Source: Larus michahellis
Taxonomy: Eukaryota; Chordata; Aves; Charadriiformes; Laridae
Length of the DNA stretch: 64,000 nt
Direction of reading: 5' to 3'
Assembly (NCBI RefSeq): GCF_964199755.1
Contig: NC_133930.1
Coordinates: forward strand, 26,432,071-26,496,070
The notes under the pieces were generated by a model. The model did no database searches and had not been told where the DNA came from. It worked only from the letters and a program-made list of their open reading frames with translations. Positions 25,601-35,790 of this stretch are shown here, one piece after another (the first letter of the stretch is position 1; each line of letters starts with the position of its first letter). The translations under genes were made by a program, and so were the position numbers.

Positions 25601-28600
25601 ATAAATGTGTTCTCAGGGTTATGGCTTGAGAAGAGAAAATCGGAAAGATCTTATGTCCTGGATGAAAGGCATGCAGGACAATTACTCTCCTAAGTAATTA
25701 AAAAATCCAGGGTAAATTACCCCTCCAAAACTGGCTTCAAGCTGGAAGGTGGGGATCTAAATTCTGGAATATTTCAGACAGCTCACAAAGTCTTGTGACC
25801 TGACTATTGTTCAGAGTTCTGAATACAGCCATGATCCACTAAAAATGCATATTCCATCTTCACCAGTCATCTACTGAAGGAAAAATCCCAGAAAACCCCA
25901 GAAAATATGTCTAGTTTCCAATTATCTCTTACTTTTTCATCTTCTCCTTACATACGTGAGAGAAATAATTTTACCTTGATCATAAGATATGCAGCCAGAG
26001 GGGTCATTTAAAATCTTTGGTGGAGCATGTATTTGAGAAATACAAGCAGAAAAAAAAATTTCATTATAGTTAATTACAGTTAAAATGGATTTGGAAGAGA
26101 AACTGCTCATATTTTAAAGGCAGCCATGAAAAAAATGTAACGAGAGTCACATCCTGATCCGTACTTACCCTGTTTTGCATTGGTGTAACCTTCCTGCCTT
26201 TGAAAGAGTTTCTCTCCCTTTATACTCCTCTGAGTGAGATGAGAATCAGGCCCATAGTCTACCTGCCCACCCTTGCCATGATGATGATGATAACGATAAT
26301 GAAAAAATTAATGGACCTGGAGTCAGTATTAAAAATTGCTTGTACCTAATACTAATTTTCCTCACGGCTGTGAAGCCCTCTTTTTGACGAGAAGGAAAAC
26401 AGGACAGTTACCAGCTGTTCACATAATGACGAACACTAATAAGGGAAGACATGCATGTTAATGAACTGGGGGAGGAGAATCAGAGGGGGCACTCATCAGT
26501 GTGCAGCTGTAAGTGCAAATCCTTCCTCTGAGTATTTTGGAAATCTGATGGCATGTCATGCTGGCAAACAGGCTTGAGACTGAAATCAGTCCCAGATAAG
26601 GAAAACAAACACTTCCAGAGTCTGCTTCCAGCCCTGACCAGGTGAAGATCAGCCTGTCTTTCACCATGCTGTTAACAGTATTAGGACAGGTATTTTCACC
26701 ACATGTGACATCCTCTATAAAATTATTATTACAGTCACAAATGAACAGTCAAACAGAGATGACCTCATGGGTCCGGCAGAAAATAACAAGTGAAGAAAGA
26801 AAGAGACGTGTGGATCAGCGCTGGAGGGAGAACAACAATGCCTTTTGTACTCTCTGGTCTGTACATCACACAAACAAATTGAAGCTTAAAGGCTTGCTTG
26901 CATGCAGAGTTGTAGGGTCTTCTTTCAAAGTGGGATTTAAAACCTGATGTAGCTGATTTAGTGCAAAAGCCAGTGAAAATCAGTCTTCCCTTAGTTTAAA
27001 CCCAGCTCATTTTCATTAGGTTTAGGTCAGACAAGCACAGGCTTATGCCGATACATGCCATTCAGCCAAAAGTAAGGTCTGCATATAGGCTTACAGTGCT
27101 CTGACGCACCCACCTCAATTATGGACAGACAAAATCTGCTCCCAGGTCTTCGTCAAAGCGGTGGACTTCAAGCTACCACAGGTGCAGAACCCCTGCTTGC
27201 AATTCACTTCCAGTTCTCTGTAAACAGTATGAAAGGGCATTAGGTTCTTAGAGGACCTCAGCAACATGAACCCTGGCAGCTTGATAAGAAGATAAATTTG
27301 TTCAATTTGTCCATCCTGAGCAATCTTAGTAGACAAATCATCAAAACAGAGCGATGTTAAAGGGTAGGTCTGGAGAAAGAGGCCTGCTTATAAAAAGAAA
27401 ATCTTGCTCCGGAGCTTCTGACCTGCTGAAGATTGCTTGGCCACATCCACAGGTGCCAACACAGAGACTATGGATTATAGTTCCACATAGCCAGAGGTAA
27501 GATTGACAATATGAAGGAGAGTGTTTGGTGTAAAACAGAATAGGTGATGTAAAAACGCATAGCTGGGCCTATGCTGATTTACATCAGCTAAAAATGCCTT
27601 TGGGGTTTTTGATGTGTAAGTAAGTCTTTACAAAAGGGTTAACATTTCATGGAAGGATGCTCACTTACTAGGTTTTTATTTCTCAGTAGCAGATGTGGCA
27701 CTTAAATCAGTACTGCAAGTTGTTATATCAACCTCTATGTCAGGCTCAGATTGGAGAGAGGCTGCTGGAGACACGTTCCCTCCTGATTAATATGAATATA
27801 GAGCTTTTTTGGTTTTGGTTGGGTTTTTTTTTTAATCTTAATGCAGAGGAGACTGAAGAGAAACATTTACCATCCTAGCTCTGTTTCTACAGGAAAAACG
27901 TATGCTGCACAGCAGTCAGCACTTCTCAGCAGGAAAAACTGAGACCAAGAACACGGAGAGATGTGAAATCAGAGAAGAAATTGAAAACATGATCAAGGGA
28001 GATAAATTAGAAAAATCATTTAGAAAAACTCAATTTCCTAGTAAGTTCTAGTTAGTCTCACAGAATGCACTGAAATGAAATGCAAAACAGGGAGTCCAAC
28101 TCCATCAAGATGCAAAGGTTGCACAGTATGGAAGCCAGTGAAATCATATGAATTCATTTAACTCTGAAAAAGTCTTCAGAAAAGTAAAAGCTTCTGTTGC
28201 TTTTGCAAATGGCTATAATGGCTGAGCCTGAGAGATGTATCAACAAGAGGATGAAATGCAGAGTTAAAAAAAGCCCGAAACTCAAGTGTTTTAAAACTAC
28301 AGTTGAGGATAGAGAGCACATCAAGAGGTGAACTGATCTGACGCCTACCTGACGCACAAGCTGATCCGTACCTGAGTAATCCAACAACACTGCTAGGTTG
28401 CTCCTGTACATGTTCCCTGCAGCACGCAACAGCAGGGAGAATAGGACTGGAAGAAGCTCCAGGAGATCTACCCTGGCTACCCTCTTGGAGTCAGGACCTG
28501 GTACAAGACGAGGAGACATTGGGGACAGCTGTCCAACTCGCTGCTATAAGCTTGCACTCTGCCTAGAGATTTCATTACATTGGCCCTTGGAAGGGTAAAG

Positions 28601-29726
28601 TTTTCCAAACCCAGTCATTTTTTCTGCATATTAGGCTCGGTTATACTTGTTCCTTCCCTCACGGATTTGGTATACAACTGGTTACCATCCTCTTCAACAC
28701 CATGCCTCCGAAGTCTTTGGCCATGTCTATTCTCTACTCTTTTTTTTTTTTCAAAGACAAACAAACCAAAATCTTCCTAGACAGCCCAACAATGTATTCC
28801 GGTCCTCCAGTCATTCTTGCTGTGGTCCTCCAGACTACCAGCTTCTGGCACAGTACAAGGTGGGTGGTGGGAATGCACAGAAAAAGAGGTTTCTGAAGGC
28901 CAGGTGAATGCTCAAGCTGTTTAGACAAAGCTGTAAGTAATCGGGGAAAACACTGCCATTCACTTGGTGAAATCAGCCTTTGCAGAATTTCTAGAATTCT
29001 TCCTGCATGCAGACCAAGGGCTTGGTTCTGCAGAAGCATGAAGGCAGAGATGTGTAAGTCACTCCTCCAACCTGAGGAAACCCAAGTCTCTTGTGCCCCT
29101 GATCATCAGCCAGACAAGTAGTTGCATTTTCAGTCGCGACTGCAATTATAAAAGGGTGTTGAAGCCACCAGATTGGTGACAACAGACTCTTTGCACCCCT
29201 TCAGTCTGCCTCTGCCTCAGATCCCCATAACAGTCCATGTCGGGCCAGTGCAGAAATCTCTTCTGCACCTGGGAAGTGTTGTGCAGGTGAGCTCCTCTGT
29301 GCCACTGCTCTGTAATCCCCATTGATGTAGCCATGCTGGAGATTAAGTGGTCTCTACATTTTGCACTCCTGGTAATAGTGTCAATGCCCTACAGGAACGA
29401 GACAATGGTATGCCAGTGCATAGCTACTGTGTGACCACTTCTGACAAGAAGCAACAATGAAAAGCACAGAGAAAATTTAGAGCAGGGAAAATTTATCCAC
29501 AGGGAGTTGCAATTCTCAAGGTTGGAATTTGGTTGAAATACTTCCATGTGTGCTGAAAACCTTATGGAAACTTTAACAGCCCAAAGAAGTTAAGATCTTG
29601 GATTTTCACCTCTTCTGGAAAACTGCAGCACAGTAAGATACTGGGCATGTACTGATCAGAACCTTCCAAGATTGGTTTTGGACATCAAAGCACTAAAGCA
29701 TGTCAATTGACTTTAAATACATGAAA
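22601..29726. other. Intergenic unique AT-rich sequence
   Basis: No gene is recognised. On the minus strand three open frames follow one another at 24444-24196, 24139-23906 and 23933-23475, one with a hydrophobic segment; I cannot assign them and treat them as probable chance. An exon-like piece with good splice sites is at 28349-28416 (minus, separate entry). Confidence 0.45.
28349..28416 (-). other. Exon-like segment with strong splice sites, no known gene
   Basis: On the minus strand a long polypyrimidine tract ends in GTGCTGCAG|GGAACATG. After 68 nt there is a donor GCGTCAG|GTAGGC. One frame is open throughout (NMYRSNLAVLLDYSGTDQLV). I do not recognise it; it could be an exon of a non-coding transcript or coincidence. 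Confidence 0.2.
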
Positions 29727-31001
29727 AAACAACAGGACAGCCAACATGTCTTCACCTAGGGCAAATCATGCCTGAAAAATTTGGTGGCCTCCTACAATGG
29801 GGTTACAGCCTTATTAGTGGATAAGGAAAGAGTGACTGCTGTCATTTACCTGGATTTGAGCAAAGCATTTGATACTGTCCTGCAGAACATCCTTGTCTCT
29901 AAAGTGGAGAGACACATGGATTTAACAGGTGGACCACTCAATGGATAAGGAATTGGTTATACCCAAAGACTTGCTATCAATGGCTCAATGTCTGGGTGGA
30001 GACCAGTGATGAGTCGTGTCCCTCAGGGGTCTGTACTGGGACCAGTATCACTTAACAGCTTTGTCAGGGACGTGGACAGTGGAAGCGCACCCTCAGCAAG
30101 TTTGCAGAAGGCACCAAGCTGTGTGGTGTGGTTGATACTCTAGAGGGAAGGAATGCCATCCAGAGGGGCCGTGACAGGTTTAAGAAGTGGGCCCATGCAA
30201 ACATAATCAAGTTCAACAAGACCACGTGCATGGTCCTGCACCTGGGTTGGGGCAATCCCAAACATGGATACAGGATGGGTGACGAGTGGATTGAGAGCAG
30301 CCCTGCAGAGAATGACTTGGGGGTACTAGTGGATAAAAAATTGAATATGAGCCAGCAATGTGCGCTTACAGCCCAGAAAGCCAACCACATCCTGGGATGA
30401 ACCAAAAGAAGCACGGCCAGCAGGTCAAGGAAGGTGATTTCTGCCCCTCTACTCTGCTCTGGTGAGACCCCACCTGGAGTGCTGCATCCAGCTCTGGGAC
30501 ACCCAACTTAAGAAGGACATGGACCTATTGGAATGGGTGCAGAGGAGGACCATGAAGATGATCAGGAGATGGAGCTCCTCCCCTATAAGGAAAGGCTGAG
30601 AGAGTCGGGGCTGTTCAGCCTGGAGAAGAGAAGGCTCCGGGGGGAGCTTATAGTGGCCTTCCAGTACTTAAAGGGGGCCTACAGGAAAGCTGGAAAGTGT
30701 GGTGAAAGGACGAGGGGTAATGGTTTTAAACTGGAAGAGGGGAGATTTAGATTAGATATTAGGAAGAAATTCTTTACTGTGAGGGTGGTGAGGCACTGGA
30801 ACAGGTTTCCCAGGGAAGTTGTGGATACCCCATCCCTGGAAGTGTTCAAGGCCAGGCTGGATGGGGCTTTGAGTAACTTGGTCTAGTGGGAGGTGTCCCT
30901 GCCCATGGCAGGCATGTTGGAACTGATCTTTAAGTTTAACTGATCTTTAACTCATCTTTAATCTTCCAACCCAAAACATTCTATGACTCTATGAATCTGT
31001 G
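29727..31001 (+). mobile_element. CR1 LINE, about 1.3 kb 5'-truncated copy
   Basis: The copy starts in the reverse-transcriptase core (ACAGGACAGCCAACATGTCTTC; translated GLQPY...[13 protein letters not shown]) and runs to the 3' tail CATTCTATGACTCTATGAATCTG. Frames at 30128-30400 and 30533-30886 carry [40 protein letters not shown] and FTVRVVRHWNRFPREVVDTP. Frameshifts and stops break ORF2, so it is inactive. The tail holds a short tandem expansion at 30918-30963. Confidence 0.93.
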
Positions 31002-34000
31002 ACTTCAAAATAGTAGGTGAATTTGAAATCAAAAGAGAGTAATTTATTTAAGTGTTGGCACCTCTTGCTGCAGCTTCTTCAGCCTCATGTTCATGCACTA
31101 GTTGCAACTGCACTGCTGTAGCATGGATGTTGCAGTGCAGGCAGCATGTGTATCCTAATGATGAAAAGAAGGGATGGTCCAAGAAAGAGTATGGACTTTT
31201 TGATGCAGGCCAGAAGATGTGAAGAGGAGTCGTGAGTGGGGAAAGGGAAAGCAAAGAGAAAAAATCTGATCCAATTGCTTGCTAGCTAAGTACACTCCCT
31301 CCTGTGCAATAAAAGCTGTAGAGGGGCTTTTGAACTAAAGAAGGCATGAGAATATAATTATACATTAAATCATGAAGCAAGCAATCTACATTGAAACAAC
31401 ACTGTTAGCATCATGCAGTTAAGCATTCAACAGCTGGAAATTCTGATAAATGTTCAGACAATTGTAGTTCTTGCATTTCTCGAACACTTGAGGGCCTGAC
31501 TACAATGTTAACAACGTACTCTTTGTGTTGATTTTGTGTGTGATATATCAGTGTGCTCAGTCAGGTTTTGGCTACTACCTCCCATTCTGAGGATCTAGGG
31601 CTGGGGACCTATTTCTCTTCTTATTAATACTAGCGTAAATTCCAAGTAACTTAAAGAGACACCATCATAAAAAAACAAACAAGCAAAAAAAACCCCTAAC
31701 AGATGCAAGCCATCAATAAAATGATACCCTATTCCTACATAATCAACAGAAACTTAAAGTGGCAAGTAGTGAAAACTACCACTGCAAAAGCCTAAAGTGA
31801 GGACTACTATCTTCATTTTGTAGAAAATGATTTTTTATTCTAAATGAGCCTTGTAGATTCCAAAATATGCTTTGTAAAATCATTGCTAATTGTCAGACGA
31901 TTGAGTCACTCCAACTGAAGCCAGTAAAAAATCATGCAACTGCAGCTGTCAAGAGTTATGGATTTTAAGGCTCTAGACTATTTAACAGCATGTAAAAGAA
32001 TATAAAACATGTCATTATTCAAATGAGAAAGGCGCAATCTGAAATGTGCAGTGTTTTGAAAATAAGTAAGCATCCTGACACCTGTAACATTGCTGCAATT
32101 TGGCTCGCACTATGATTACACCAACTATTAGTGCAGCTGTCACCCAAAATGCTGAATACAAGCAGGGGGTAAATGCTTCATTTAGGTGAGCAAACATACC
32201 AGGGCTTCTAAATGAATGACAATAGAAAGATTTTCCTTGGCTAACTGCTGCGGTACCACACATCCAGTTTGGCAGGAGGATGGTGCCGTGAAAGAGGAAC
32301 ACATTTCTTAGTTTGGAATTGTGTTGTTCCTCCAATGTCTGACATAAACATTTTAATTCCTCCTCCAGCTTGCAGAGTTAGGGCATGTGTGTATGTGTGT
32401 AGACTTCTGTACCAACACCCATGCTATGATCTATTTACTAACACTGGCCTACGAGCATCTGGGGCCAGATGATTAGCTGATGGAGCTTAGCATGCACTCA
32501 CTGAAGACACAGTGACACCGCAGTTGAGACTCCTGCCCTTATATTCCAGAATTTGTAGGCTGATCTTTAGAGCTCTCAAACCCAGGTACATTGTCTGTAT
32601 CCATGACTGCATAATAAAAACTTCTTTCTTTCAAAGCAAAACAAATAAAAATTAAGGTGAACAAAATGACATGACTCATTAGTTAAAATCCCCCAAGAAA
32701 ACACATTCTTTACCTAAATCAGTTGTGGCAGCTATTAATAATCCTGCCAGCTGTTACAGGAGGCCTCTTCAAGTGTACTGAGATCTCAACTTAAAGGTCT
32801 CCTGACAATGCATCCACTGCAGCATTTTAAAAATGAGCCTTACACTCAGTTAAGCCTTCTTAATCTTTATTTGTAACGACTAAAGTGATTTATCTAGGCT
32901 TCAACAGTTCATTAGTTTTAATGGTGAATACTGGGAATTTGAATATTACCATAGCCAGGTGTCAGTAGTGTCTAGGGGAAAGGAAATACTTTCCCGAATG
33001 CAAGCCACAGGACTGCGAGGAAACAGGTGAGGCTCACGTCACGTTTTGTAGACAGTTGTTTAAACATTTTTGCAATGTTCCACCATCCCTTGAATAACTC
33101 CAAACATACAGCCTTGGAAGAACCAGCTAACCTTGTTTTTTGCAAAAGGTCTGAGGAAGCACAAGCAGCGGCTACCCAGAGTGAGAATGATTACAAGCTT
33201 AAAACCACATTCAGTTTTCACTCAACTCTGGCTGTGGCAAATTCAAAGTAAATGGGTATTTGAGCAAACAAGGTGCTGATTTCAACCGTCAGCCTGGTGG
33301 CAGGGTCTCTGCTGGGTGCCACATGTACAGACACGTAGGAAAACAAATACAGCTGAAACTCACGGTGATCTTTCACAAGTATTTCTCCATCAAGCCAAAA
33401 CATATATAGAATATCTCAATCCATAATAAACTCCAAACCTTGCAAATTCATCAGAAGAGCTATCCTTCTTTAAATACCTTCAAAATCTGACACTAACGAC
33501 ATGTAGTGGATACAGCTATTTTAAAGAACTTGTAATTTTCCTCCTGGTGTGTACTACGAGTGATTTCCAAGTCTAGTCTTTGCTGTATACAGATGTCTAA
33601 AATGAAGCATTTATATGGTAAAATGACAAATGGAACTACTGTCTCAAAAAAATCATACTTTTCAAGAACATCCCAACCACACTCTCCTTCTCGTGAAGTG
33701 CTTTAAGAAAAGCTCTAAAAAGCTGGATGGGGGGGCCTTGTCCACCCTATTATCTTGTGCTTAACCAGAACAAGCACAAGCAGCCCATCTCTAGTGCTTC
33801 CTGGTTATCATTTCCACATCACACTGACCTCCTTTGCAGAAAGCTTAACAACTGCTCACGGTCAAATAACCCAGCCAGCCAGAAGCTCTGCTCTCCCACA
33901 GCAATCATAACCAGAAAACCCAACCTCTTGGTTGACACAGATCAGAAAATCCCTCAAAAATACCTCCAAACAGAAAACATACCTCAGAAACACCTCAGCG

Positions 34001-34800
34001 TTTTTGAGTATCTCTAAAGAGGGAATGAGAACAACTATTATTATTCCCATTATGCAGACAAAGAATCGAACAGAAAGATTAGGGTTTGCCATGGATATTA
34101 AAGAACTGCAACTATAATTTAGTTTCACGCTAAGCCTTAACTCAGCATTGCTGGGCACTTTAGAGGGTACTCCTGGAGGTAGTACAGGCTGAAAAAACAA
34201 ATCCAGAGGGCAGTGAAATGGTGGTTAACCCAAGTAACTATCACAGTTTTATTTAATCACCACTTTGATTATTTTTTTTTCAGTGGGTACAAAGTAGCTA
34301 AATGAAGAAAACTGATGATCTAAATTTGGCAGGGGAAACAAAAAGGAAGAAGAAAGCGAAGGACTGCAAGGGGAAAAGGTTGAAGGTGAGCATGTTAGTG
34401 CAAGACTCAAGGAGCCACAAAATCTAACCTGACCATTTGTGCAGACGTTCTCGTCTCACAAAGCCCAACAGTTGAGGTTTGGCCAAAGCATGCTGCCTGC
34501 CGCAGCAACCAGGCTTGACCTAAGACTAAGACAAGGCCAGTCCACCGTCGCCCTTGGTCACAGAAGGGAGGGAACATGTAGAGAGAGCAGAGGGAGGCTG
34601 GGGAGTAGGGGCTGTAAGGCATTTACAGCAGAATGGCAGGGAACGGGGGATGAAGAGTCAGCTCTTGGTGGGACGAGGTGCTCTGCTGGCCCCAAACTGG
34701 CTGTGGCTACTGCTATGCTGGCTCCCTTGGTGAGCTGCGCTGGCTCCTCCTGCCATTTCTTTCTCAGTATCACTCCTGAGACTCCTCCACTCATTCTTTC
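31002..34800. other. Intergenic unique AT-rich sequence
   Basis: No recognised gene. A minus-strand open frame of 120 codons (32015-32377) is listed separately. A short poly-A-rich patch lies at 31669-31696. Confidence 0.5.
32015..32377 (-). CDS. Unassigned open frame with a membrane-like segment
   Basis: After an in-frame stop at 32380 the minus strand is open for 120 codons. It shows a charged start (KLEEELKCLCQTLEEQ), a cysteine-containing middle and a hydrophobic stretch (SAFWVTAALIVGVIIV) followed by basic residues. There is no ATG near the start, so it would have to be an internal exon. No family is recognised and the region is AT-rich, so chance is the more likely explanation. Confidence 0.12.
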   Translation of the reverse strand, partial: LCKLEEELKCLCQTLEEQHNSKLRNVFLFHGTILLPNWMCGTAAVSQGKSFYCHSFRSPGMFAHLNEAFTPCLYSAFWVTAALIVGVIIVRAKLQQCYRCQDAYLFSKHCTFQIAPFSFE

Positions 34801-34968
34801 TAGGGCTGCCCAGAGAGGTGGTGGAGTCTCCATCTCTGGAGACATTCAAAACCCACCTGGACGCGTTCCTGTGCAACCTGCTCTGGCTGACCCTGCTCTG
34901 GCAGGGGGTTGGACTAGGTGATCTCCAGAGGTCCCTTCCAACCCCTACCATACTGTGATTCTGTGATA
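34801..34968 (+). mobile_element. CR1 LINE 3' fragment
   Basis: This short copy holds only the end of CR1. It begins at GGGCTGCCCAGAGAGGTGG, covers the last ORF2 codons (ETFKTHLDAFLCNLL-type) and ends in CATACTGTGATTCTGTGAT. It belongs to the same broad group as the copy at 51.1-51.9 kb. Confidence 0.92.
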
Positions 34969-35149
34969 ATTCCTGATGCTGAATGTTCAAAAAAGTCATG
35001 TGGATGTCTTTTTAAACTGGTATCCATGGTTCTTGTTTTCTTTTGTGGCTGTTGAGCCTCTGGTCGCCTTGTCCTCCTGTGATGGATTCCTTACTCCCGC
35101 TGCTCCAGAGCTCCAGGGTACCTACCACTCAGGGGAACACCCCAATTCC

Positions 35150-35790
35150 CTGCCTCTCCCGGACCTCCCGAGCCCGCAGCCCTAGCGGGAGGTGGCGGGG
35201 AGCGGAGGAGGAGGAGAAGCAGTCCTCAAGCGAGAGGCGACGCACGGCCCCCGGCGGCGGCGGACCCGGCAGGCCACGCTGGCTTCCTCCCTCGGCCGCC
35301 CCCGCGCGGCGCCGCCGCCTCTGTCCGGACGAGACGAGGCAAGATGGCGGCGGGCCTGGCGGGGAGGTGAGGGCAGCCCGTGGCGGGTCGGGATGGGCCG
35401 GTGCCGGGCTGCTCCCCGGGCTCTAAAGGGGGTTCTGTGGAGGGCGGCTGGCTCAGGGCGGTGAGGGAGGAGGAAGGGGCAGGCGGTACTGCCGGGCCCG
35501 GTCCGCCGCCCGGCCTCCCCGGCACAGAGCGGCTCGGCCTGAGCGCGCAGGAAGGGCCCCGCCGGCGGGGCGGCGAGGCCGTAACTCTCTGTTTTCCCCC
35601 CTTCCATTCCCGAGGAGCCGCAGGAGAGGCAGCGTGTGCCTCACTGGCGGTGCTGAAGTAACACCGAGACACCCGAGGGCAAAGGGATGAGAGTGGGTAG
35701 AACCTTGCCACGCTGCGGGGCCGCACCGAGACCAATGGAGCCGGGCCACAGAGACCCTGAGCCAGGTACGTGCAGCAGCAGAGGGGTATT
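35150..35790 (+). promoter_or_regulatory. Orphan CpG island with YY1-type start, + strand
   Basis: About 640 bp is GC- and CpG-rich. At 35339-35351 the + strand has CAAGATGGCGGCG, the YY1-type element often placed at housekeeping transcription starts. That ATG opens MAAGLAG and meets a donor (GGGGAG|GTGAGG) near 35366. A second exon-like block follows: a pyrimidine tract to CCCGAG near 35615, then a donor GAGCCAG|GTACGTG near 35767. In the frame continued from exon 1, the second block reaches a stop before its donor, so the transcript may be non-coding or use another start. No known product is recognised. Confidence 0.5.
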
